From contig CAZQDQ010000001.1 in the NCBI GenBank assembly GCA_964592455.1, positions 1 to 41,767 on the forward strand: a DNA stretch of 41,767 nucleotides. Direction: 5' to 3'. Under the pieces are notes generated by a model, which saw only the letters and a program-made list of their open reading frames with translations, did not search any database and was not told the DNA's origin. Numbering within the stretch: the stretch's first letter is position 1; each line of letters opens with the position of its first letter. Position numbers and translations under genes: made by a program. Source of the stretch: MFAQ01 sp964592455. Its GTDB lineage: Bacteria; Patescibacteriota; Microgenomatia; UBA1400; MFAQ01. Positions 1-7,792 of the stretch are shown here, piece after piece.

Positions 1-302
1 AGTCTCGAAAAAGTTATGTCCTTCTCATATACTAGTGCGCTTGACGCCCAAATGAAGTGGATATTATTATCTCTGCAAAACGGTAGTAAATTTATAAAAC
101 TACCAACCGCTTCTGCAATATGAAAGTCAGGGTTTGACTCAAAAGGTAGGTGAGTAGGTGAGGCTAAGTTAAAAATCACCTTAACATCTCTTGTTGGCGT
201 GGATGTTACTTTACCACCCATCTTTTTAATTTTCATCTCCAATTCCTTACCGATAAAACCATGTCTGCCCAAGATGCAGAATTTATTTCCTTTAATTTTC
301 AT
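1..302 (-). CDS. NAD-dependent epimerase/dehydratase (extended SDR), N-terminal part, cut by window edge
   Basis: The frame is open from an ATG at 302-300 down to base 1, about 100 residues, so the C-terminal part lies outside the window. It begins with a Rossmann nucleotide-binding loop (ILGRHGFIG, residues 10-18; family pattern GxxGxIG). Further on come NLASPTH, matching the usual NLAA segment after strand 4, and WASSALVYE, matching the S-S-x-VYG segment that carries the catalytic Ser. These features fit an extended short-chain dehydrogenase acting on a nucleotide sugar; the substrate cannot be told from this part. It is divergent from the glycosyltransferase at 357 and shares a 54-base intergenic region with it. 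The YxxxK pair is not visible because the gene is cut. Confidence 0.85.
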   Translation of the reverse strand, partial: MKIKGNKFCILGRHGFIGKELEMKIKKMGGKVTSTPTRDVKVIFNLASPTHLPFESNPDFHIAEAVGSFINLLPFCRDNNIHFIWASSALVYEKDITFSR

Positions 303-320
303 TGAGTTAAGCTAACACAG

Positions 321-349
321 TTTAACTTTTTATTCAATAATCATATAAT
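321..349 (+). promoter_or_regulatory. Promoter with -35 TTTAAC and -10 TATAAT, implying a leaderless mRNA
   Basis: TATAAT lies at 344-349 and TTTAAC at 321-326, separated by 17 bases. The hexamer ends 7 bases before the GTG at 357, so the expected transcription start is at or next to the start codon. No Shine-Dalgarno sequence is present. Confidence 0.7.
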
Positions 350-356
350 CGGCAAT

Positions 357-1502
357 GTGAAGATTGTTTTTATTTCAAGCATGTTACCATCCGGACATTA
401 TTCTCAGGTAATTTGTTCTGGCTTAAGCAAAAAACTTGACTTGGTTGTTTATTCCGACAATCAAAAAGAAAACTTAAAAATTCAAAATTGTGGAACAGTT
501 AAAGCTGTATGGAGAAAATCACCTCACTTTATCTTTGACATTCTTACACATTTGTCAAAAGATAAACCAGATTTAGTTCATTTTCAACACGAATTAAATA
601 TGTTTGGTGGTCAAGCAACTGCCGTTCTTTTCCCTATAGCCCTCTTGCTCGTAAAAGTCCTTGGCTACAAAACCGCTGTAACTTTTCACGGCACCGTTGC
701 CAAAAAAGACATAAACCAAAAATTCCTTTATTTATTCCATCAGGATAAAAAATACATGACTCCAACAATAATTAGGTTGTTCTTTAACTACATATTCAAA
801 GTAACATCACTTTTTTGTGACCAAATATTTGTTCACACAAAAATGGCTAAAAATATTTTAGTTAATGACTATCAAATAGATTCTAAAAAAATATCAAATA
901 TACCAATACCAATACCAAAAGAAAAAGTTCTTAAGAAAAAACAAAAAAAGTATTTTTTTTATTTTGGTTATATGGTAAGGCGAAAAGGTTTAGACTACAT
1001 CATCAATGGATTTTCTGATTTTGTTAAAAAAAGCCCAAAAACACCATTTCAGTTAATACTGGCCGGCGGAGTGATTAAGGGGCAAGAGAAAGCATTAGAG
1101 GAAGTAAGGAATCTCATCAAAAAAAAGAAGTTAGACAAAAAAATTAAAATCGTAGGTTTCATAAATCAAAAACAGCAGGACGATCTTTACAACAATGCTT
1201 ACTGCACTCTGATTCCAGCTGTCATCACGGTTGGCTCAAGTGGCCCACTATTTCACTCCGATAGTTACTATAAATGCGTTATAGCCTCAAATATTGGGTT
1301 TTTTAAAGAAGATGTCAAACACAAGAGGACTGGAATATTGACAGAAAACCACAAATGGTCGTTCTGGTTGGACTATCTGGCAAAACACCCTAAGATCGTT
1401 AGCGAAATCGAACAAAACGTGAAACATAAGGCGATTACCAGAAGTCCAGGTAGCATTGCCCTGCTTTACAAAAAAACTTATGAAAAAATCACACACAAAT
1501 AA
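357..1502 (+). CDS. Glycosyltransferase family 4-like (GT-B fold), divergent donor motif
   Basis: This 381-residue protein has the two-domain layout of GT-B enzymes. An N-terminal Rossmann domain starts MKIVFISSMLPSG and contains HFQHELN and TFHGT. The C-terminal donor domain has FGYMVRRKGLDYI, the usual G-x-x-x-x-R/K-K-G-L segment of GT4. The canonical E-x7-E motif is not seen. In its place is GSSGPLFHSD (residues 293-302), followed by VIASNIG, as in a subgroup with an SSGPL loop. It is the first gene of a tightly packed run to 9353 and probably transfers a sugar in the cytoplasm to a lipid-linked glycan. Its start is GTG, just after a strong -10 hexamer. Donor and acceptor are unknown. Confidence 0.8.
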   Translation: MKIVFISSMLPSGHYSQVICSGLSKKLDLVVYSDNQKENLKIQNCGTVKAVWRKSPHFIFDILTHLSKDKPDLVHFQHELNMFGGQATAVLFPIALLLVKVLGYKTAVTFHGTVAKKDINQKFLYLFHQDKKYMTPTIIRLFFNYIFKVTSLFCDQIFVHTKMAKNILVNDYQIDSKKISNIPIPIPKEKVLKKKQKKYFFYFGYMVRRKGLDYIINGFSDFVKKSPKTPFQLILAGGVIKGQEKALEEVRNLIKKKKLDKKIKIVGFINQKQQDDLYNNAYCTLIPAVITVGSSGPLFHSDSYYKCVIASNIGFFKEDVKHKRTGILTENHKWSFWLDYLAKHPKIVSEIEQNVKHKAITRSPGSIALLYKKTYEKITHK

Positions 1503-2538
1503 ACTTTCGGTGGTCATTGTAAATCTAAATGGCATTAAATATCTAAAGAAGTTAATAAAGTCGATTCATCAATCTGCTTACAAAAAACTGGAAATTATAG
1601 TTGTTGACAACGGTTCCAAAAAGGAAGAGCTTATAAGTCTATTAAAGCTCTCAAACACAACAAAAAACCTAAAAATTATTTTTCTGCACAAAAATTTTGG
1701 TCCAGCCATGGCCAGAAACATTGGTGTCCAAAATAGTACAGGAGAATATTTGTCCTTTTTGGATAACGATACCGAAGTTGATAAAAATTGGGCCAAGAAT
1801 GCCCTAGAATACTTCACCAAACACAGAAAAGTTGGTGTCATTCAATCTAAATTATTGTTGGAGAGCGACCATCGGAAAATTGACTATGTTGGTGAATATC
1901 TAGGATCAAACGGCTTCCTAGTCCAAGAATGTCCAGCTGGAACACTAGATCGTGGGCAATTCAATAAACCAAAAAAAATCCTAGCCGCCAAATCTGCTGG
2001 AATGTTTATTAGAAGGGATGTGTTTGACAGGGCCGGTGGTTTCGATGACGATTACTTCATTTATGTAGAAGAAACCGATCTTGGTTGGCGAAGTTGGTTG
2101 ACAGGTTTTGAAGTTCATTATTTACCAACTAGTGTGGTTTACCACCATTTTGGAACTAGCACTCTGATTTTGGGGCAAAAAAATGCTAGCAACTTAGCTA
2201 AGTATCACGGCCCAAAAAACTACCTATCTACGTTATACAAAAACCTGCCAAATGAGTTATTGTGGTCAATATTATTCAAGAACCTTCTTTTGTGGATATG
2301 CTTCATTATCTATCGTGCTCTTATATTCAAGCTAGATGATTCCTATTACATGAGCAAGGGAGTCCTATACTTTATTGTAAATTTTAAAAAGATAAACACA
2401 AAAAGAAAAGCGATTCAGTCAAATAAAGTTTATTACGTAGATAATAATATCAAAAAGCTAGTAGTCAGTCGTCCATTGTGGTATTTTATAAGCAAGGCAA
2501 TCAATAAACAAAAAATCGGTAATGCCAATAGCTACTAA
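1480..2538 (+). CDS. Glycosyltransferase family 2 (rhamnosyltransferase-like)
   Basis: The GT-A fold is shown by VVIVNLNG near the N-terminus, then IIVVDNGS, the N-x-G-x-x-x-A-R-N segment (NFGPAMARNIG), a metal-binding DxD region (FLDNDTEVD) and the C-terminal GGFDDDYF...EETDLGWR segment typical of WbbL/rhamnosyltransferase-type GT2 enzymes. A C-terminal hydrophobic stretch (LLLWICFIIYRALIF) may sit at the membrane. I prefer the ATG at 1480 (352 aa, MKKSHTNKLS) over the in-frame TTG at 1456, because it begins just before the conserved fold. It overlaps the upstream gene by 23 bases. It probably adds one sugar to the lipid-linked repeat unit in the cytoplasm; specificity is unknown. Confidence 0.85.
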   Translation: MKKSHTNKLSVVIVNLNGIKYLKKLIKSIHQSAYKKLEIIVVDNGSKKEELISLLKLSNTTKNLKIIFLHKNFGPAMARNIGVQNSTGEYLSFLDNDTEVDKNWAKNALEYFTKHRKVGVIQSKLLLESDHRKIDYVGEYLGSNGFLVQECPAGTLDRGQFNKPKKILAAKSAGMFIRRDVFDRAGGFDDDYFIYVEETDLGWRSWLTGFEVHYLPTSVVYHHFGTSTLILGQKNASNLAKYHGPKNYLSTLYKNLPNELLWSILFKNLLLWICFIIYRALIFKLDDSYYMSKGVLYFIVNFKKINTKRKAIQSNKVYYVDNNIKKLVVSRPLWYFISKAINKQKIGNANSY

Positions 2539-2539
2539 A

Positions 2540-3517
2540 ATGAAGAAACCAAGCATAACTGTTTGTATTCCAACAAAGAACAGAGAAAAATCTATAGGAA
2601 AAATGCTAAACACTTTGGTTAATCAAAGTTATAAAAACTTCGAAGTTGTTATCGTAGATGGCGGCTCAACAGACAAAACTGTCAGAATAGCTAAATCTTT
2701 CAAAAAAAAGCTCAAAATTAGAATTGTTTACAAAAAAGGAGGTTTAATTCCTCAGATGAATAAGGGGTTAGCGGTAGCAAGGGGCAAAATTTTTGTCAGA
2801 ACAGACGACGATGTTTTAGCTACAAAAAGCTGGTTAAAAACTATAAGTATGGTTTTTGAAAAGGATAGAAGAGTTGGTGGTCTTACAGGCCCAACTGTAA
2901 TACCCAAAAAATACGCCAGATCGCGCGATCTTTTTTATTTTCAAAAAAAACTAAGAAACGGCAACTTTTTTTGGAGGATTCTTGGAGTAATTTACTATGG
3001 ATATTTTATGGAAGGAAAGCCGATGAGGGTTAGCCACTGGTTTAAATCGGGGGCCTTTTCCCTGGGTAGTAATTTTTCAGTCTCAAGAAAAGTAAGATAC
3101 AAAAAGGTTAGCAACTTAGAAGCATGCAATTGGGCTGTTAGAACGAAGTTACTTAAGAGGGTGGGAGGCTTTGATAATAGTTACACAGGCATTGGCGAGT
3201 ATCATGAACCGGACGCATCTTTAAAAATCAGGAAACTTGGATATAAATTAATGTTTCATCCAAAAGCAGAAGTAAACCACTGCCCATCAACAGAGGGTTT
3301 CTTTTCGGAGAGGCCCTTAAGCTACCCAAGGATAATAAACTTTATAATTTTTTACAAAAGACATATTAAAATTAACTCTTTTGACAAGCTTTTAAGATTC
3401 TCAGCCTATTTAATTTTTCAAAATTTTTATTACATTTATCAAGCGGTTAACAAAAGACAGCTAGGCCTTTTGGGTTCAATACCAGGTACGCTCGTGGGTA
3501 TACTTTTTAAATCATAA
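2540..3517 (+). CDS. Glycosyltransferase family 2
   Basis: The protein opens with ITVCIPTKNREKSI and VVIVDGGSTDKT, the nucleotide-binding start of GT2 enzymes. It continues with N-x-G-L-x-x-A-R-G (MNKGLAVARGK), a metal-binding TDDDV and a late GGFDNSYTG...EYHEPDASLKIRKLGY, where the acid residues fit the acceptor-side base. A hydrophobic C-terminal segment (YLIFQNFYYIYQAV) could associate with the membrane. The ATG at 2540 (325 aa), one base after the upstream stop, is chosen; the ATG at 2522 is also in frame and would add six residues. It is unlike the neighbouring GT2 beyond the fold, so the two probably add different linkages. Confidence 0.85.
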   Translation: MKKPSITVCIPTKNREKSIGKMLNTLVNQSYKNFEVVIVDGGSTDKTVRIAKSFKKKLKIRIVYKKGGLIPQMNKGLAVARGKIFVRTDDDVLATKSWLKTISMVFEKDRRVGGLTGPTVIPKKYARSRDLFYFQKKLRNGNFFWRILGVIYYGYFMEGKPMRVSHWFKSGAFSLGSNFSVSRKVRYKKVSNLEACNWAVRTKLLKRVGGFDNSYTGIGEYHEPDASLKIRKLGYKLMFHPKAEVNHCPSTEGFFSERPLSYPRIINFIIFYKRHIKINSFDKLLRFSAYLIFQNFYYIYQAVNKRQLGLLGSIPGTLVGILFKS

Positions 3518-4278
3518 TGATTATAAGAGCTAAAAGACTAGATCTCAGGAGGCTAAAAAAGTTTGGATTCCCATCAGACCTTATTTTTAGAGGTACAGAA
3601 CTCAAATTTATTACTAAAGAGTTATCAAAAATTAAACTTGTAGGGCCCTCTCTTGATCTTGGTTGTGGGGATGGATTTCTATGCAGGACGATTTTTAGAG
3701 AAAAATTTGATTATGGTCTAGATAACGACGAAGCTGGAGTAGTTAAAGAAGCGATCAAAAAAAAACGATATAAAAAGGTTATTATTGAATCAGCAACGAA
3801 TATATCTTTACCAAGCAAATCTCTAAATCTAGTTTTTAGTAACAGTGTTGTTGAACATATACCTAACAACTATGGAGTTTTACAAGAGGTTTCCAGGATA
3901 TTAAAAAAAAATGGCTACTTTATTTTTACCTGTCCCTCGGTCTACTTTACTGACTATCTTTCAAAAAACTTTGGTGGAAAATTGTACTCCAAATTGAGAA
4001 ATAGGCAGTTTAACCACTTTCATTTATATGACCACAAAACTTGGAAAAAAAGACTAGCTGCCAGCAAAATGCGCCTAGTTGATTACCGCTATTACATGAA
4101 CGAGACAGACTTGGTATTTTGGGAAAAACTACTATGGCAGCAAAAAATGTACAAATACTTCCCGTCACTTGTTAATAACCCTGTCTACTACCGAAAAGAA
4201 ATAATAAAAAGAATAAAAAAAGCTGTTTCAAGTAAGTATCACGGGGCAAATATATTAATTATTGCCAAGAAGAAATAA
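3517..4278 (+). CDS. Class I SAM-dependent methyltransferase (Methyltransf_11-like)
   Basis: Motif I of class I methyltransferases is clear (LDLGCGDGF, about residues 46-54), with an acidic residue after strand 2 (GLDNDE). Motif IV/V follows as LVFSNSVVEHIPN, where the VVEHI(P/L) element is typical of Methyltransf_11 proteins. The ATG shares one base with the upstream stop. It is the first of three consecutive methyltransferases inside a glycosyltransferase operon. The likely role is methylation of a sugar in the polysaccharide or a terminating methyl cap, but the substrate cannot be read from sequence. The protein is soluble, 253 residues. Confidence 0.85.
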   Translation: MIIRAKRLDLRRLKKFGFPSDLIFRGTELKFITKELSKIKLVGPSLDLGCGDGFLCRTIFREKFDYGLDNDEAGVVKEAIKKKRYKKVIIESATNISLPSKSLNLVFSNSVVEHIPNNYGVLQEVSRILKKNGYFIFTCPSVYFTDYLSKNFGGKLYSKLRNRQFNHFHLYDHKTWKKRLAASKMRLVDYRYYMNETDLVFWEKLLWQQKMYKYFPSLVNNPVYYRKEIIKRIKKAVSSKYHGANILIIAKKK

Positions 4279-4282
4279 CAGT

Positions 4283-5038
4283 ATGTATTACAAGCAGTTT
4301 AGAAAAGGAAAAAGAATTAAAGCAAAGGCACATTATGGCAATCTGTTCACTGACAAGTATATGGTTTTGAGATTTAATATAAATTACTTTTTTGCTAAAA
4401 AAGTACTCAAAAAATATAAAAGAATTAATGTTTTAGATGTAGGAGGTTATACCGCAGACAATCTCAAATTTTGGAAAAACTCTGGTGAAAAAATAAAAAA
4501 GATTGACTATAATGTTGCTGACTACGACACTGAGGCAGGAAAAATTGCCACCACAAGGGGCGCGAAGTATCACTACTATGATTTAAACTTAGATAATCTT
4601 CTTAAATTATTCCCAAACAAAAAATTTGACCTTATAATTTGCACAGAGGTGCTTGAGCATCTGTTAGACCCACACCGTCAAATGGGATATTTTCTGAGAT
4701 TACTTAAGAGAAATGGCAGGTTAATCATTTCTCTACCCAACGAAAACACCATTTTTCATAGAATCTATGCCTTACTTGGTCTTGGTATCGATCAGTATCC
4801 ATTTGTTTTATACAAACATCTTCACTTCCCAACCATTCAACAATCAGAGACCTTTGTCAAAAACTATTTTTGTCTAATTGACAAAAAATACTATATGAAC
4901 TTCGGTGGTATAGGGTCAAGATTTGCTTTTTTTGGTAAATTATTTAGGCTAATACCAGATAGTGTCTGGCGTACTCTTGTAGATCTTTTTCCTGGATTAT
5001 TGGCTCGCGGTACGGTCTTCTACCTCAGGAAAAAATGA
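4283..5038 (+). CDS. Class I SAM-dependent methyltransferase
   Basis: Motif I reads NVLDVGGYTADNL, slightly unusual in having a Tyr where a second Gly-rich turn is expected. The downstream LIICTEVLEHLLDP, with E-V-L-E-H, is the standard Methyltransf_23/11 element, followed by GRLIISLPNE. The ATG at 4283 (251 aa) is preferred to the TTG at 4262, since it lies 4 bases past the upstream stop rather than inside the preceding gene. With the genes on either side it forms a methyltransferase trio. Substrate is unknown; sugar O-methylation is the contextual guess. Confidence 0.82.
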   Translation: MYYKQFRKGKRIKAKAHYGNLFTDKYMVLRFNINYFFAKKVLKKYKRINVLDVGGYTADNLKFWKNSGEKIKKIDYNVADYDTEAGKIATTRGAKYHYYDLNLDNLLKLFPNKKFDLIICTEVLEHLLDPHRQMGYFLRLLKRNGRLIISLPNENTIFHRIYALLGLGIDQYPFVLYKHLHFPTIQQSETFVKNYFCLIDKKYYMNFGGIGSRFAFFGKLFRLIPDSVWRTLVDLFPGLLARGTVFYLRKK

Positions 5039-5784
5039 TTTTAGAAAAACTAAGACTACTGCTTGAAATATTCTCTCAGGTCAAAAAGCCTTTCACTCTG
5101 TTGAGTTTATGGCTAGGGGTTGGCGGTAACAGTGTTGTCAGCTCAGGAAACACAAAAGCCTATCTTAGAAACAACAAAATTGATTATTGGATATTTCTAG
5201 AAAACATTATCAGTGATACTTATGGACTAAAAAACCTCCGGTATATAAGGTTTGACAACATTATCGACATTGGAGGTAATATTGGTCTGTTCACTATTAG
5301 TACCAAAAAATACTGGCCGAAAGCAAAAAGGGTCATTGTGGAGCCAAACAAAAACTCACTCAAAGTTCTTAAAAAAAACTTAAAACTAAACAAAATTAAT
5401 GCTATCACAACGAACAAAGCTGTTATCGGTAGTCAAAAGAAAAAATCGATTAAACTTTATTTAAACGAAAACCCAGCCATGTCATCGCTAACAAACTCAG
5501 CAGGAAAATACATTAAAGTAAGAACAGTCAGCATAAACCAAATAATTCCAGAAACTGGCAACACACTGGTAAAAATAGACATAGAAGGTGGTGAGTATAG
5601 TCTCCTAACAAAGAAGAATAAGTCCACTTTTAAAAAAATTGACGTATTATTAATGGAGACCCACGATCTTGGCAATAAAAAGAATAGTAAACATGTCGTA
5701 AACTGGCTAAAAAAAATTGGTTTTAGGGTCTACTATGAAAACAGAAGCATCACAGCCATCAGCACCACTAAAGCTAATTTCTGA
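5035..5784 (+). CDS. FkbM family methyltransferase
   Basis: The SAM-binding motif is IIDIGGNIGLFT, the FkbM form D-x-G-A/G-N-x-G. It is followed by VEPNKNSLKVLKKN (acidic residue binding the SAM ribose, P-x-x-x-x-x-x-L-x-x-N) and then VKIDIEGGEYSLL, the signature K-x-D-x-E-G of this family, and LLMETHD. FkbM proteins are O-methyltransferases of natural products and glycans; in polysaccharide loci they commonly methylate sugars. The ATG overlaps the upstream stop (ATGA). A weak purine stretch (AGGA) lies just upstream, one of the few Shine-Dalgarno-like elements in the window. Confidence 0.88.
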   Translation: MILEKLRLLLEIFSQVKKPFTLLSLWLGVGGNSVVSSGNTKAYLRNNKIDYWIFLENIISDTYGLKNLRYIRFDNIIDIGGNIGLFTISTKKYWPKAKRVIVEPNKNSLKVLKKNLKLNKINAITTNKAVIGSQKKKSIKLYLNENPAMSSLTNSAGKYIKVRTVSINQIIPETGNTLVKIDIEGGEYSLLTKKNKSTFKKIDVLLMETHDLGNKKNSKHVVNWLKKIGFRVYYENRSITAISTTKANF

Positions 5785-7792
5785 AATTTTATTCGTCATT
5801 TTTGTTTGTTTTATCTTTATTCGATCAGTATTTTTAAATAATGGACAGATTGGCCATAATTGGGACTTTACTTTTCCTTATTTTACCTCCAGTCACAACA
5901 ACATAAACTTTCTTTCGGCCTATACCTGGAATAGCTCAAACTTGGGCTATCAACAGCACCTAACAGCCGCACATCTAATTCCTAATTTTATTTACTCACA
6001 ACTTGTATTTTTCTTTGGTAATGTACTAGCTAGTAAAGTGCTTTTGCTAATTATTTTGGTCTTTTCAGTATTTGGATTCGCTAAATTTTCAAACCTATTT
6101 TTTTTAAGCAAGAATAGAGCTATTCCTCTGGTTCTGGGTTTCTTATATACCTTTAGCCCCTTTCTCTTTAATGAAATAGTTGGTGGGTCTTGGTATATGT
6201 GGCTTTCATATTCCTTTATCCCGTGGTACATATACTCGATTAATCAATTTTTTTCTGGCAAAAAATACTTTTTATTTTCTAGTTTAGTATTCTCTAACTT
6301 AGTTGTTTCCTCTCTTCAAAACTTTGTCTTGGTTCATGGATTAGCAATGATTTATTTTTTAGTGGTAAATGATGGCTTTAAACAGCAACTTGTTAGATTT
6401 TTTAAGTTACACTTTTTTCTCTTTATTACTAACTTTTATTGGATAGCTTTGACTTTAAGTATCGTTTTTAATTTAGCAAGCCATTATTCGTCAGTTGGAT
6501 TTACCAGTCAATTTGAACAAGTAAGAAGTAGCAGTCAAAACCTGGTTTCTATTTTTAGCTTGTACGGTTACTTAAATAGAGATTTTTATCAACAAACTCT
6601 TCCGCATGGCATCTGGATTACTTACTTACTAATTGTTTGCCTTGTTTGGGCTACTGGGATTACTTTGCTTTTTACCAAAAACAAAATAAGGGACAAAAGA
6701 ATCTTGTTATTTATATTGCTATTGTGTCTCATGTTCCTAATTGCTAAGGGGGGGAATTACCCATTCCCAAAATTTACTCTTTTCCTATTCAAAAACATTC
6801 CCTTTATGTCTCTTTACCGTAGTCCACAACACCTAATGCTGGCTGTCACAGGCGTTTTCTTAATTTTGCTAGTTTTAGTAACCAAGGCATGTAATCAAAA
6901 ATATGGTCCAAGACGAACCACCTTTTTTTTATCACTGTTCCTGGCCGTATACTCTTATGGATGGTGGTCTAACGGCGATCTAGGCCACAAAGCAATGTCT
7001 CCTAGCGGAAGGGATTATGTAGATTACTACTCCTTAGACCCTTATTTGGTTAGCAGTATTAGTTTTGCAGAATCAGGTAAGGGTAGTACCCGCCATTTAT
7101 TTTTACCAATCACCCAAAGCCCGCTATACATGCAGACTAATTATCAGAAGTCAGCACAGGGGGGCATATCAGAGTACATGTACCTAGTAACTCCAACCTT
7201 TAGCGCTGAGTCTAGTGCTGCTGGAAGGGAAATAGAAGCTGCTCTTTGTAACTCAGAAGCTAAAAAGTTCGAGTCGCTTTTATCCAAGTATTCCATAGGT
7301 TACATAACTTTGAGATATGACGTAATACCAATATTTACAAGTTGCTCTAAAGATTGGAGCGCACAAAATACCTATAACATCTTAGAGAAAATTAACATCT
7401 TAGAAAAAATTAATACAGGGGGGAATGTCGTTCAATACAAAGTAAAGAACCCAAAAAAAGTTATAAGTTCCAAAGAAAGCACTGAAATCAGAATTGAAAA
7501 AAAGAATCCTATTCAGTATGAATTTGTTATAGAAGACACACAGTCACCCTCAGAAATAGTCTTGAATGAAAACTTTAGTAAATTTTGGGTAATAAAGGAT
7601 AGTTCGGGAAAAACGATATCTAAGTCAACAAATATTGACGGTCTAAATCACTTTAAAGATTTAAAAGTGATTCCAGGAAAAAAGCATACGATATACTTTT
7701 CCATGCAAACCACTTTTATTATTTTTCTTATTATCTCAATAGTTGGTGGAATAACATCACTATATTTATCTACAAGTAAAAATGAAAAGTAA
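5735..7792 (+). CDS. Large polytopic membrane protein, YfhO/AftD-like GT-C candidate
   Basis: The protein (685 aa from the ATG at 5735; the frame also extends to a TTG at 5717) has many hydrophobic helices through about residue 410, then an extracytoplasmic region, then a final helix (TTFIIFLIISIVGG). The first outer loop carries GHNWDFTFPY, with an Asp in the position of the GT-C catalytic acid. Later SPFLFNEIVGGSWYMW and SLYRSPQHLM resemble loops in YfhO and AftD-type membrane glycosyltransferases. It would act outside the membrane with a polyprenyl-phosphate sugar donor. It overlaps the upstream gene by 50 bases and the next by 11. Residues NILEKI are tandemly repeated. The family assignment is tentative. 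Confidence 0.6.
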   Translation: MKTEASQPSAPLKLISEILFVIFVCFIFIRSVFLNNGQIGHNWDFTFPYFTSSHNNINFLSAYTWNSSNLGYQQHLTAAHLIPNFIYSQLVFFFGNVLASKVLLLIILVFSVFGFAKFSNLFFLSKNRAIPLVLGFLYTFSPFLFNEIVGGSWYMWLSYSFIPWYIYSINQFFSGKKYFLFSSLVFSNLVVSSLQNFVLVHGLAMIYFLVVNDGFKQQLVRFFKLHFFLFITNFYWIALTLSIVFNLASHYSSVGFTSQFEQVRSSSQNLVSIFSLYGYLNRDFYQQTLPHGIWITYLLIVCLVWATGITLLFTKNKIRDKRILLFILLLCLMFLIAKGGNYPFPKFTLFLFKNIPFMSLYRSPQHLMLAVTGVFLILLVLVTKACNQKYGPRRTTFFLSLFLAVYSYGWWSNGDLGHKAMSPSGRDYVDYYSLDPYLVSSISFAESGKGSTRHLFLPITQSPLYMQTNYQKSAQGGISEYMYLVTPTFSAESSAAGREIEAALCNSEAKKFESLLSKYSIGYITLRYDVIPIFTSCSKDWSAQNTYNILEKINILEKINTGGNVVQYKVKNPKKVISSKESTEIRIEKKNPIQYEFVIEDTQSPSEIVLNENFSKFWVIKDSSGKTISKSTNIDGLNHFKDLKVIPGKKHTIYFSMQTTFIIFLIISIVGGITSLYLSTSKNEK
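7376..7411 (+). repeat. 18-bp tandem duplication inside the GT-C-like gene
   Basis: Two adjacent 18-base units (7376-7393 and 7394-7411) differ at one base and encode NILEKI twice in frame. This looks like a small slippage duplication in a loop region. Confidence 0.85.

Noticed and set aside
1456..1479. TTG at 1456 as start of the second glycosyltransferase
   Set aside because: It would extend the gene further into its neighbour without adding conserved sequence; an ATG at 1480 is available.
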